DNA from: Erythrobacter sp. SG61-1L | GTDB lineage: Bacteria > Pseudomonadota > Alphaproteobacteria > Sphingomonadales > Sphingomonadaceae | Assembly (NCBI RefSeq): GCF_001305965.1 | Contig: NZ_JXQC01000003.1 | Location: 868,001 to 932,000, forward strand | Reading direction: 5' to 3' | Length of the DNA: 64,000 bases | Part shown: positions 1 to 6,240 of the stretch, piece by piece | Position numbering within the stretch: the stretch's first letter is position 1 | Layout of the letters: the number at the start of each line of letters is the position of its first letter | Made by a program: the position numbers and the translations under genes | Notes under the pieces: generated by a model | What the model saw: only the letters and a program-made list of their open reading frames with translations | What the model was told of the DNA's origin: nothing | Database searches by the model: none

Positions 1-59
1 ACTATGATCGAGACAGCATAGGCCGCGCCGAGTATCAGAATTGCGGTAGTCGCTTGCAT
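1..59 (-). CDS. Small hydrophobic protein, 3' end outside window
   Basis: Only the first 19 or so codons are inside the window. Read leftward they give MQATTAILILGAAYAVSII, a hydrophobic N-terminus that could be a membrane segment or signal anchor. A strong ribosome-binding site (GGAGGG, six bases before the ATG) and close spacing to the gene ending at 72 suggest it is the third gene of a leftward mini-operon. Function unknown; likely phage-borne. Confidence 0.5.
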   Translation of the reverse strand, partial: MQATTAILILGAAYAVSII

Positions 60-71
60 CGTTCCCTCCAT

Positions 72-491
72 TCAAGGTTTCACGGCCACCAACCGGGCCG
101 CCTTCGCGTCCAGTTCGGCGTCTTCGTCTTCGGTGATTTCACGGCCGCCTGGGCTGTCAGGGTGATGGGCTTTCGCCTTGTGGTGCAGGTAATCCTGCAT
201 CGCCTCGCACAGCTCGTCGTGATCGAGTTCTTCCGGCACCGTGATGATGCGCCTCGTGTCGGGCAGCAGCAGCGACAGAAGATCGTCGGGCAGGATGCCG
301 ATCAGGGAAAACAACGCTGAAACCGGCATGACGGCCGGATCGCGTGAACCGGGTGCGGGCAAGTAGGAAAGCAGCGTGGCGTAAGGGATATCGCTGTCCA
401 GCGCCGTGGCCTTGAGCGAGATACCGCGACGATCGATCTCGCGGCGCACCGCAAGCTGGCGCTCGCGTATGATCGTAGAACTGTCAGCCAT
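72..491 (-). CDS. Hypothetical phage protein with helix-turn-helix-like N-terminus
   Basis: 139 aa from the ATG at 491. Longer readings of the frame run through the upstream gene and are rejected. The N-terminal half (ERQLAVRREIDRRGISLKA, then a ...YATLLSYLP stretch) resembles the helical DNA-binding fold of small phage regulators. The C-terminal third is charged and acidic/lysine mixed. The start overlaps the stop of the upstream membrane gene by 8 bp, so translation is probably coupled. No family recognised; a regulatory role is inference from fold appearance and position. Confidence 0.6.
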   Translation of the reverse strand: MADSSTIIRERQLAVRREIDRRGISLKATALDSDIPYATLLSYLPAPGSRDPAVMPVSALFSLIGILPDDLLSLLLPDTRRIITVPEELDHDELCEAMQDYLHHKAKAHHPDSPGGREITEDEDAELDAKAARLVAVKP

Positions 492-708
492 GATCCTGTT
501 GCCCCGCGCTGCTATTTCCAGCGTCATGAAAGGAGTAATCAGAAAGGCCGGGGCCCGCTGTTTCAGCGATGTCCCCGGCCACGCGACCCGCGGGCTCACC
601 CGCATCGATCGCCGCGCGCCGTTTCGCGCCGGCGAAGAACGCGGCGCACAGCGCAGTCGTGATGAAGCTGACGCCAAGGGCGATGAATGTGATTTCCGGC
701 CAATTCAT
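484..708 (-). CDS. Small single-pass membrane protein
   Basis: 74 aa from the ATG at 708. Residues about 5-27 (ITFIALGVSFITTALCAAF) form one clear membrane span, followed by a basic AKRR and a polar tail. It is first in a leftward cluster with the genes at 72-491 and 1-59 and overlaps the next gene by 8 bp. Small membrane proteins in this position in temperate phages are often exclusion or lysis-accessory factors, but nothing here identifies the role. Confidence 0.55.
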   Translation of the reverse strand: MNWPEITFIALGVSFITTALCAAFFAGAKRRAAIDAGEPAGRVAGDIAETAGPGLSDYSFHDAGNSSAGQQDHG

Positions 709-743
709 ATGGCGGCGCCCTTGCTTGACACAGGGACGCCGCC

Positions 744-775
744 CTCCATCGTGACGTTGCGACACGACGATGGAG
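744..775. promoter_or_regulatory. Inverted repeat over a ribosome-binding site
   Basis: CTCCATCGT (744-752) and ACGATGGAG (767-775) are perfect 9-base inverted arms. The right arm contains the GGAG that would serve as ribosome-binding site for the gene at 785. In RNA the arms would pair and hide that site; as DNA it could be an operator. Confidence 0.4.
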
Positions 776-776
776 A
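756..776 (+). repeat. Leader repeat, copy 1
   Basis: A 21-base block starting GTTGCGACAC and ending ACGATGGAGA lies just before the gene at 785. A copy with one mismatch (20 of 21 identical) lies at 1059-1079 before the next gene. In both copies the GGAGA end is the likely ribosome-binding site. Confidence 0.55.
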
Positions 777-784
777 TTCGAGAC

Positions 785-1039
785 ATGAATTATCAGGACG
801 AGTGGGACCGCAATCCGAACGGCACCTTCCAGCATCATCCGCTGACGGGCTTCCAATCGTCAGTCGGGGGCCTAGCGTTAGTGTGGCGGGTGGAATGGGC
901 CGAGGCTCGCGGCGCGAAACGTCCACGCGCCAGAAGTGTCCAGGTATCGGTTCCGATCGAGGACGCGCGCCGGATTGCGGAGCGGATTCTGGAATCCTGC
1001 GATGCTCATCTGCCGGGCTTGCCGAAGGGGAGTGCATAG
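785..1039 (+). CDS. Hypothetical phage protein, 84 aa
   Basis: Chosen start is the ATG at 785, seven bases after GGAG; an upstream in-frame ATG at 770 lies inside the leader repeat. The polar protein begins MNYQDEWDRNPNGTFQHH and has a C-terminal amphipathic helix (ARRIAERILESC). No family recognised. It shares a duplicated leader with the next gene, which suggests common regulation. Moderately confident it is coding. Confidence 0.5.
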   Translation: MNYQDEWDRNPNGTFQHHPLTGFQSSVGGLALVWRVEWAEARGAKRPRARSVQVSVPIEDARRIAERILESCDAHLPGLPKGSA

Positions 1040-1058
1040 CCATTTGTGCCGCCACCGA

Positions 1059-1079
1059 GTTGCGACACAACGATGGAGA
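1059..1079 (+). repeat. Leader repeat, copy 2
   Basis: Near-identical to 756-776, with one base changed (A for G after GCGACAC). It again ends in the purine-rich ribosome-binding region of the following gene. The left hairpin arm seen at copy 1 is absent here. Confidence 0.55.
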
Positions 1080-1085
1080 CTGGAT

Positions 1086-1349
1086 ATGGATGAACTTGCC
1101 CAACAGGTCGCGGAACTCAGCGCCAAATGCTCGGCCTATGAACTGGTCCTGCTCGATCTCATTTTCAGCACATGGCCGCTTGAAGCCCACCGCAACGAGC
1201 GCAGGGAAAGCACTTGCCGCGCACTTGAAGCGCAAATCGAAAAGGCTGACCCTAACAGTCATTCCTACCTCCTGCTGCAGCGCGCTTTGGCAACGATCGA
1301 GGACTTGTTTCATACGCCCGGGCCACCTCGGACCGCAGAACAGCCATGA
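1086..1349 (+). CDS. Hypothetical phage protein, 87 aa, helical
   Basis: Starts at the ATG at 1086 after the second leader copy. The sequence is mostly helical and charged (MDELAQQVAELSAKCSAYEL, later ALEAQIEKAD and LLLQRALATIEDL), suggesting a small coiled-coil or helical-bundle protein. It sits between the leader-duplicated gene at 785 and the Cro-like gene. Function unknown. Confidence 0.5.
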   Translation: MDELAQQVAELSAKCSAYELVLLDLIFSTWPLEAHRNERRESTCRALEAQIEKADPNSHSYLLLQRALATIEDLFHTPGPPRTAEQP

Positions 1350-1397
1350 TCGCGCGGAACCTATTGCGATCAGCCTCGATTGGGATCGGGCGAGAGG

Positions 1398-1634
1398 TCA
1401 TGCCGCCCGCGAAGCCTCTGGTTGCTGCGCAGGATATATGTCCGGGCGCCATTCATGGCGCGGAATCCCAGTCACTTCCTCAGCCCTAAGGACATGCTCA
1501 GCCGGAAGCTGGCTTCGCTTCCTGATCCAATTGGAAATGTTTTGCTGGCTCGTGCCGATCGCCACAGCGAACTTGCTCTGGTTTCCCTCGAAAGGGGGTG
1601 CGGCCAATGCGCGTTGAAGGACGGTTTCAGTCAT
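1398..1634 (-). CDS. Cro/YdaS-like DNA-binding regulator
   Basis: 78 aa from the ATG at 1634. The core (KFAVAIGTSQQNISNWIRKR, residues about 21-40) is a helix-turn-helix of the Cro/YdaS type, with TSQQNISNW as recognition helix and a following ...LPAEHVLRAEEVTGIP typical of these repressors. It is divergent from the XRE/S24 repressor at 1720, the classic lysogeny-switch layout. By family knowledge it should antagonise the repressor at the shared operators (1645-1672). The tail is proline/alanine-rich. Confidence 0.8.
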   Translation of the reverse strand: MTETVLQRALAAPPFEGNQSKFAVAIGTSQQNISNWIRKRSQLPAEHVLRAEEVTGIPRHEWRPDIYPAQQPEASRAA

Positions 1635-1644
1635 GACCCGGCTT

Positions 1645-1672
1645 GATACAACCGAGTTGTTATCAGGACAAC
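1645..1672. promoter_or_regulatory. Immunity-region operator with ACAAC/GTTGT half-sites
   Basis: Three half-sites stand in line: ACAAC (1648-1652), GTTGT (1656-1660) and ACAAC (1668-1672). The first two form the near-palindrome 1645-1664 and the last two the palindrome 1656-1672. The spot lies between the divergent starts at 1634 and 1720. The same GTTGTT/AACAAC word recurs at 2669 and 2699-2718. Binding by the neighbouring repressors is inferred. Confidence 0.55.
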
Positions 1673-1719
1673 CCTTTTGTGGAGGTGGTCGCGGCCCGAA
1701 TTTTGTAGAATGCGAGGCC

Positions 1720-2406
1720 ATGAAACTTCCCGACAATCCAGGAGAAGCCGGTCGCTGGTGTCAGAAAGAGCGTGATCGTAGAAAGATGTCTGCTGCTGAT
1801 CTGGCAGCTCGCATCAACGGCCTAGCGCTTGAGGCAGGAGATCCGTTCAAACTCTCTCAACAGAACCTCTCGAAGTTCGAGCAGGGCAACAACAAGCGCA
1901 TGCCGCCGTGGACCCGATTCATCATACCGGCGCTGCAGGCAGCAGATGGAGAAACTAGCGAAGACCCTCACCTGCATATGGGTTTGGTGGACGCGAGCGT
2001 GGAAATTCAGGTTTTGCCAACGTGGGCAGGCATGGGAATGGGCGGAACAGGTGATGATGATCCCGGCCTAATGTCCTTCTCACGAGATTTGATTGAACGT
2101 GAGTTGAAGGCTTCCCCGCAAGCACTGCTCGCAATGGCTGTTGAGGGCAATTCGATGGAGCCTGAGTTCTTTGGCGGCGATGTGCTGCTGGTGGATACGC
2201 GGCGCCGATCACTCGCCCAGCCGGGAGCGTTTTGCCTGTGGGACGGAGATGGGCACGTAATCAAATATCTCGAAAAGGTGCCTGGGAGCGATCCTCCCCT
2301 GATTCGTGTAATCAGCCGCAATTCCATGTATCAGGCCCATGAAAGGTTGGCTGACGAGATCAGCGTTATCGGGCGGGTTGTATGGTTCGGCAGGCGGATT
2401 TTATGA
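1720..2406 (+). CDS. CI-like repressor: XRE helix-turn-helix plus S24 (LexA-like) domain
   Basis: 228 aa. The chosen ATG at 1720 follows GCGAGG; upstream ATGs would run through the operator. Residues about 1-70 form an XRE-type DNA-binding domain (SAADLAARI ... LSQQNLSKFEQG). The C-terminal half is an S24 peptidase-like fold with the serine motif GNSMEPEFFGGDVLLVD and a lysine in HVIKYLEK, the expected Ser/Lys dyad, so RecA-stimulated self-cleavage is plausible. Family knowledge makes it the lysogeny repressor, acting on the divergent operator. Confidence 0.88.
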   Translation: MKLPDNPGEAGRWCQKERDRRKMSAADLAARINGLALEAGDPFKLSQQNLSKFEQGNNKRMPPWTRFIIPALQAADGETSEDPHLHMGLVDASVEIQVLPTWAGMGMGGTGDDDPGLMSFSRDLIERELKASPQALLAMAVEGNSMEPEFFGGDVLLVDTRRRSLAQPGAFCLWDGDGHVIKYLEKVPGSDPPLIRVISRNSMYQAHERLADEISVIGRVVWFGRRIL

Positions 2407-2413
2407 GGTGTGC

Positions 2414-2647
2414 ATGGTGAGCAGGATAATCGTTGCAGCAACCTCTCTGCTGATGGTGTCAGCCTGCTCGTCAGCAGCTGAGCGCGCGGAAAGGCGTTTC
2501 GAAATCGCTGAAAAGAATGGGATTGATCCTCGGGACGCTTGCCGCGCCGCCGGCGAGGCGAAGCAGGAATGGCTGAACCAAGGCAATGAGCGGGAATACC
2601 AGAGGTGGATGATTGTCGAATACAATGCATGCTCTAAACTGCGGTAA
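2414..2647 (+). CDS. Small putative lipoprotein
   Basis: 77 aa, starting 8 bp after the repressor stop with GAGGTG before the ATG. MVSRIIVAATSLLMVSAC is a lipoprotein signal peptide with lipobox VSAC; the mature part is a short charged helical domain with three further cysteines or cysteine-adjacent positions (DACRAAGEA, NACSKLR). Transcribed with the repressor, so it is probably expressed in the lysogen. Lysogenic conversion or superinfection exclusion is a guess based on that position. Confidence 0.6.
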   Translation: MVSRIIVAATSLLMVSACSSAAERAERRFEIAEKNGIDPRDACRAAGEAKQEWLNQGNEREYQRWMIVEYNACSKLR

Positions 2648-2668
2648 ATCCCATCTCCGCGCGCCTCG

Positions 2669-2718
2669 GTTGTTGATCTCGGCGTGAGTAACAAAATAGT
2701 TGTTGACCACATAACAAC
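2669..2718. promoter_or_regulatory. Second cluster of GTTGTT/AACAAC operator-like sites
   Basis: GTTGTTGATC (2669-2678) and GTTGTTGACC (2699-2708) are direct repeats exactly 30 bp apart. The second faces AACAAC (2713-2718) to make a palindrome with an 8-base spacer. The half-site word matches that at 1648-1672. The 2648-2856 gap holds no convincing gene, so this is a likely promoter/operator region. Confidence 0.45.
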
Positions 2719-2739
2719 CGGATTGTAATTGCCGTCTCC

Positions 2740-2828
2740 GAAAGGAGATGGCGATGCACGACTTCCCCCCCCGCAACCGAAGGCGCCGTTCCCGATTCCC
2801 GCGGCGCTGTGCAGTGTCATCTCCTTTC
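2740..2828. repeat. Long interrupted palindrome in an intergenic region
   Basis: GAAAGGAGATG (2740-2750) pairs perfectly with CATCTCCTTTC (2818-2828), and inside these TGCAC (2755-2759) pairs with GTGCA (2809-2813). The arms are therefore 20 bases with 16 matches around a 49-base C-rich centre. A reading frame with a good-looking ribosome-binding site starts inside it (2748), but that site is simply the palindrome arm. Could be a structured RNA, a recombination site or a regulatory hairpin. Confidence 0.45.
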
Positions 2829-2856
2829 ACTTCGGCTGAGCAGACCGCACTGGCAC

Positions 2857-3237
2857 TCAGCTATCCGGCATTGGGTTCTGGCTGGCTGGATCCGGCAGAC
2901 GGAGAATGCCCTTCTGATATTTCCCGGACGGGACCTGAAAATGCAGGTTCATCCCACCTTCTATCTCGATCGTCAGGATCTCGGCTCCTTCTTGTGGAGA
3001 AGCCTGGAGGGCAAGTGATCGGACTATTGGAGGCTGGCAATTATGGCCCCCTCCATTCCGCGCCGCATCTGCGAGCGCCATCTGCACGACATTCTGCAAA
3101 TGCTCGGCAATATGCAGCGGGAGGCGAAGAATGAACTCTTCGCCATCACTCCATGCGCATTTCACTAGGATATGCGAGCCGTCCATTGCTGCCGCTGCAC
3201 CAAGCACGGCTGATACCGGATACACTTCTAGGTCCAT
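2857..3237 (-). CDS. Hypothetical phage protein, 126 aa
   Basis: Start chosen at the ATG at 3237, preceded by GAGGA eight bases upstream; a longer reading to 3324 would cross the opposite-strand gene. The sequence alternates hydrophobic and polar residues in a beta-rich manner (HILVKCAWSDGEEFILRLP; EILTIEIEGGMNLHFQV) with a helix between, which suggests a compact globular domain. It is the only leftward gene between the immunity region and the early operon. No family recognised. Confidence 0.6.
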   Translation of the reverse strand: MDLEVYPVSAVLGAAAAMDGSHILVKCAWSDGEEFILRLPLHIAEHLQNVVQMALADAARNGGGHNCQPPIVRSLALQASPQEGAEILTIEIEGGMNLHFQVPSGKYQKGILRLPDPASQNPMPDS

Positions 3238-3256
3238 TTCCGAATCCTCTTCGTCG

Positions 3257-3616
3257 TTGTCTGGAAGCACGACGATAGGCGAAGCCGGGGAGGGACGGGA
3301 CAGCGCTCTCCCCGGTGGAGCCATTCCCGGCGCGGTTCCCGGAATTGATCCGGTCGATGGCTGGGTTCTCGTCGAGGACGAGGAGCAGGACGGCGACGGC
3401 TTCTGGCGCCCGGTCTATGACGCGGTGCGCGGCGATGAACGCCAGCGCCTTGGCGTCTCCCGCTGGCGCTTCACGCCTACTCAGGCCCGCTTTGCATGGA
3501 TGGTGCGCAGCGGCTTCCCGATGATGTTCCGCGCCCCGAGCGGGTGCCTTGCTCCGTTCCATGACGAAGTGATCGACGCGGCCATTGCGGCTGCGGCACT
3601 GGGAGAGGCGGCATGA
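3257..3616 (+). CDS. Hypothetical phage protein; start uncertain
   Basis: The C-terminal 85 or so residues look genuinely coding (VDGWVLVEDEEQDGDGFW, then FTPTQARFAWMVRSGFPMMF), and the stop overlaps the next ATG by 4 bp as elsewhere in this operon. No ATG or GTG fits; TTG at 3257 is the only conventional candidate that avoids overlapping the divergent gene at 3237. An ATG at 3131 in the same frame would be antisense to that gene. First gene of the rightward operon; function unknown. Confidence 0.5.
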   Translation: MSGSTTIGEAGEGRDSALPGGAIPGAVPGIDPVDGWVLVEDEEQDGDGFWRPVYDAVRGDERQRLGVSRWRFTPTQARFAWMVRSGFPMMFRAPSGCLAPFHDEVIDAAIAAAALGEAA

Positions 3617-3975
3617 CCGCGCCCCACGAACCCACGCTGCGCCGCGACAACGCCCTGACCGCCGATCAGCGCATCACGCGCCGGGCCCACCTGAAATGGT
3701 GCTGCGACCGCGACGAGGCGATTGAGCCAGAAATTCAGAAGCACAGGCCGGGCAACCCGGCCGCCGCGCGCACCGGTGCCCCGGTGCAACAGCATGGAAC
3801 GGGGGCGATTTCGTTTCACCCGAGGGGGGCTTGCTCGACGCGCTCCCGTTCCATTCTGTCCCTGTGGACCGTGGTTCTCGTCTTTGCGGCCTTCCTGCTG
3901 CTGACCGATCCGGTCGCGGCGGGGATTGGCGCCGTCATTGCCGGCGAGATCGCGCCGGGCGGGAGGGTCAAGTGA
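3613..3975 (+). CDS. Hypothetical protein with one C-terminal membrane segment
   Basis: 120 aa, starting in a 4-bp ATGA overlap with the preceding gene. The N-terminal part is polar and basic; residues about 83-108 (LWTVVLVFAAFLLLTD ...) form one membrane span with a short glycine-rich tail. The stop overlaps the GTG start of the next gene. Probably a small membrane protein of the phage early operon; role unknown. Confidence 0.5.
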   Translation: MTAPHEPTLRRDNALTADQRITRRAHLKWCCDRDEAIEPEIQKHRPGNPAAARTGAPVQQHGTGAISFHPRGACSTRSRSILSLWTVVLVFAAFLLLTDPVAAGIGAVIAGEIAPGGRVK

Positions 3976-4232
3976 CGCCCGCAATCCGCCGCCGCGCGCT
4001 TCCTCTGGTTGCTATTCCGCCGATCCGTTGTGGCGGAAGGGTTCGCCCCATCGATCGCCGCGCCCCGGAGGGGCCACGCTTCACCATTATCGACAATCAG
4101 GCCGAGATCGTGCCGCAGGTGATCGCTGAGCGCGCCCGGCGCGAGGCGGCGCTGATCCCCGATGAAATCCGCTTTGCCGCCTACGCCGCCGATGAGCGCA
4201 GCCCGTGGGCGTGGGAGAACCGCTTTGGCTGA
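3972..4232 (+). CDS. Hypothetical protein, 86 aa, GTG start
   Basis: Begins at GTG 3972 inside a GTGA overlap, with GGGAGGG upstream. The basic N-terminus (TPAIRRRALPLVAIPPIR) is followed by a possible beta hairpin (PRFTIIDNQAEIVPQVIAE) and a polar tail ending in WAWENRFG. No family recognised. Position and coupling support it as part of the early operon. Confidence 0.5.
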   Translation: MTPAIRRRALPLVAIPPIRCGGRVRPIDRRAPEGPRFTIIDNQAEIVPQVIAERARREAALIPDEIRFAAYAADERSPWAWENRFG

Positions 4233-4554
4233 ATTCTATATCGAGACGAACAGCTTTGCTGCTCCGTTTTTGTCCGATCCAGGTCACACCTATGTTGACG
4301 CTGAAACTCCCGAAGACGCGCTGCTGCGCGCTGCAGCAGAATATTCGCATCCCTTCGGCCTCTATGCGGCTGCGGCATATTCCTCGGCTGACGCCAAGAA
4401 CAAGGGCGAGAAGCCGCTTGCACGCTGGTTGAGCAACCACGCGAAAGCTCTTGTCGGCGTCACCGGCATGATCACGTCTCTTCGTCCCGGCCTCATCGAG
4501 ATCAACGGCGAGAAGGTCGAAATCGAAGATCCCAAGGGTGGGTCTGTCGAATGA
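4225..4554 (+). CDS. Hypothetical protein, 109 aa, TTG start
   Basis: Best start is TTG 4225, which overlaps the preceding stop by 8 bp and follows GGGAG; the in-frame ATG at 4162 lies deep in the upstream gene. The protein (AEFYIETNSFAAPFLSD ... DALLRAAAEYSHPFGLYAAA) looks globular, with a C-terminal beta-rich end (LIEINGEKVEIEDP). No family recognised. Confidence 0.55.
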   Translation: MAEFYIETNSFAAPFLSDPGHTYVDAETPEDALLRAAAEYSHPFGLYAAAAYSSADAKNKGEKPLARWLSNHAKALVGVTGMITSLRPGLIEINGEKVEIEDPKGGSVE

Positions 4555-4715
4555 CGGCCGGGTCTGAAACCCCTTGGCCGGAAACCGTCCAGCGCGAGGC
4601 CGATGCCGAACCGGCGCGCCCGGTGCTGGTGATCGGCCTCATTGCGGGCGCGATCACGCTGGGCCTGATGGCGGAATACTTCCTGGGCAAGATCTGGGGA
4701 GGTCGCCGTGGCTGA
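4551..4715 (+). CDS. Very small membrane protein, 54 aa
   Basis: ATG at 4551 overlaps the previous stop by 4 bp and the frame ends at 4715, overlapping the next start. It has a short polar N-terminus followed by a single membrane span (VLVIGLIAGAITLGLMAEYF) and a basic end (WGGRRG). Too short for routine gene calling, but the paired overlaps and clean hydrophobic pattern support it. It could be a holin-like or structural micropeptide; function unknown. Confidence 0.5.
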   Translation: MTAGSETPWPETVQREADAEPARPVLVIGLIAGAITLGLMAEYFLGKIWGGRRG

Positions 4716-5658
4716 CGGAACCGCGATCGAATGGACCGATGCGACGTGGAACCCGGTCACGGGCTGTAGCGTCACATCCCCGGGCTGCACGAACTGCTAC
4801 GCCATGAAACTGGCGGGAACGCGGCTGCGCAATGTCGCGAGCCGGGCGGGGCTGACACGGCCGAGCAAAGCCGGGCCGGTGTGGACCGGAGAGGTTCGCT
4901 TCAATGAGGCTGAATTGCTCAAGCCGCTGCGCTGGCGCCGGCCGCGCAAAATCTTCGTCTGCGCGCATGGCGATCTGTTTCACGAGAACGTGCCTGACGA
5001 ATGGATCGACCGCGTTTTCGCGGTGATGGCTTTGTGCCCGCAGCACACGTTCCAGGTGCTCACGAAGCGCAGCGCGCGGATGGCAAGTTATTGTGACAGG
5101 ATTACTTCTGCGACCGGAGCTGGTGCCATTGCTGATATGATGGGCTCGCTGGGCGGATCGTCAGGCGCGCAAGCAGATTTTCTCATGCGCCAAGCGGAGA
5201 ATTCGTGCCTCCCTAACGTCTGGCTTGGCGTCTCGGTTGAGGATCAGGCGCGGGCAGATGAGCGCATTCCTTATTTGCTGGATACTCCTGCTGCGGTGAG
5301 GTTCCTTTCCATGGAACCACTGCTTGGGGCGGTAGATCTCGCGAATATTGAATATCACCCTGGGTTCTTCATCAATTGCCTGACCGGTGAAGACGTTGAT
5401 GGCACATGGCCATGCGTACATAAGGTCAATTGGGTCATCGTCGGCGGCGAAAGCGGTCGCGCAGCCCGCATAATGCATACCGATTGGGCCAGGTCCCTAC
5501 GCGATCAATGCGCTGCCGCTGGCGTGGCGTTCTTCCTGAAACAGCTTGGCGAATATGCACCCCGGCGTGGGCCGCACGGCATGGAAATGCAGCGCGTCGG
5601 CAAGAAGAGCGCCGGCCGCCTGCTGGACAACGTCGAGCACAGCGAGTTCCCGGAATGA
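4708..5658 (+). CDS. DUF5131 (phage Gp37/Gp68-like) family protein
   Basis: 316 aa from GTG 4708. The opening IEWTDATWNPVTGCS followed by PGCTNCYA gives a C-x6-C-x2-C cluster typical of the Gp37/Gp68 (DUF5131) family, which is radical-SAM-like. Further family landmarks are KIFVCAHGDLFHENVPDEW, VLTKRSARM, NVWLGVSVEDQ, VRFLSMEPLLG and WVIVGGESG. Length is normal for the family. The enzymatic reaction is not established; an iron-sulfur, SAM-dependent role is inferred from the cysteines. Genes of this family are common in phage early regions. Confidence 0.85.
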   Translation: MADGTAIEWTDATWNPVTGCSVTSPGCTNCYAMKLAGTRLRNVASRAGLTRPSKAGPVWTGEVRFNEAELLKPLRWRRPRKIFVCAHGDLFHENVPDEWIDRVFAVMALCPQHTFQVLTKRSARMASYCDRITSATGAGAIADMMGSLGGSSGAQADFLMRQAENSCLPNVWLGVSVEDQARADERIPYLLDTPAAVRFLSMEPLLGAVDLANIEYHPGFFINCLTGEDVDGTWPCVHKVNWVIVGGESGRAARIMHTDWARSLRDQCAAAGVAFFLKQLGEYAPRRGPHGMEMQRVGKKSAGRLLDNVEHSEFPE

Positions 5659-5837
5659 CGGACCGCCAACCCCTCCACCCCATCGACGACACGGCCCGCA
5701 ACGGCAATTTCCGCCTGATCGGCAACGGCAGCGAGCAAGCCGTCGCGCGTTGGCGTGGGCGCTGGGAATACGCCAGCGGCAGGCCCGTGGCGTTTGAGCC
5801 AACCGGATATGTCGAGACGGGGGAGGGCGCGAAGTGA
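5655..5837 (+). CDS. Hypothetical small protein, 60 aa
   Basis: Starts in an ATGA overlap with the DUF5131 gene and ends in a GTGA overlap with the next. The sequence includes NGNFRLIGNGSEQAVARWRG and looks soluble. No family recognised; support comes from coupling and composition only. Confidence 0.5.
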   Translation: MTDRQPLHPIDDTARNGNFRLIGNGSEQAVARWRGRWEYASGRPVAFEPTGYVETGEGAK

Positions 5838-6226
5838 CCCGCTCCACCACCCCCTACGCCGAGCGCACCAGTCGCCCCGTCATCGTGGAAGGCGCGCTCG
5901 AAGTCGAACGCCCCGTGGCGGGCTTCTACCGCATGAAGCTGCGCAGCGGCGGCGTGCTGGCCGGAATCCGCATCTGGTACGGCCCGCCGCACGACCCGGA
6001 CACTGGTGAAGTGCTGGACCGCTCCTGGCGCTGGCAGGCCGAGGCCAATGGCGAGCCGATCGACTTCGACGACGCCTGGCCCAAGTGCGGCGGCTCACCG
6101 ATCACCGAGCAGGAATACCGCCAATACTGCGGCAAGCAGGTCTGGGCCCGCGATCACGCCCCCAAGTCGGCCTTTGCCGATCCGAAGCGCCGCTACGACC
6201 CGCTCACCGCTCCACTGCCGTTCTGA
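5834..6226 (+). CDS. Hypothetical phage protein, 130 aa
   Basis: GTG 5834 start with GGGAGGGC just upstream. Beta-rich core (VAGFYRMKLRSGGVLAGI RIWYGPP) then WRWQAEANGEPIDFDDAW and a C-terminal segment with EQEYRQYC. The layout suggests a small globular nucleic-acid or nucleotide-binding protein, but no motif settles it. It lies directly before the coiled-coil/exonuclease/annealase module. Confidence 0.55.
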   Translation: MTRSTTPYAERTSRPVIVEGALEVERPVAGFYRMKLRSGGVLAGIRIWYGPPHDPDTGEVLDRSWRWQAEANGEPIDFDDAWPKCGGSPITEQEYRQYCGKQVWARDHAPKSAFADPKRRYDPLTAPLPF

Positions 6227-6240
6227 CGAAAGGAAACGCC

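Noticed and set aside
1677-1711. Repressor promoter TTGTGG ... TAGAAT
   Set aside because: The spacing is 23 bases, outside the usual range, and the -10 would lie almost on the ribosome site.
2748-3134. A forward frame with AAAGGAG before ATG
   Set aside because: The apparent ribosome site is one arm of the 2740-2828 palindrome and most of the frame is antisense to the gene at 2857-3237.
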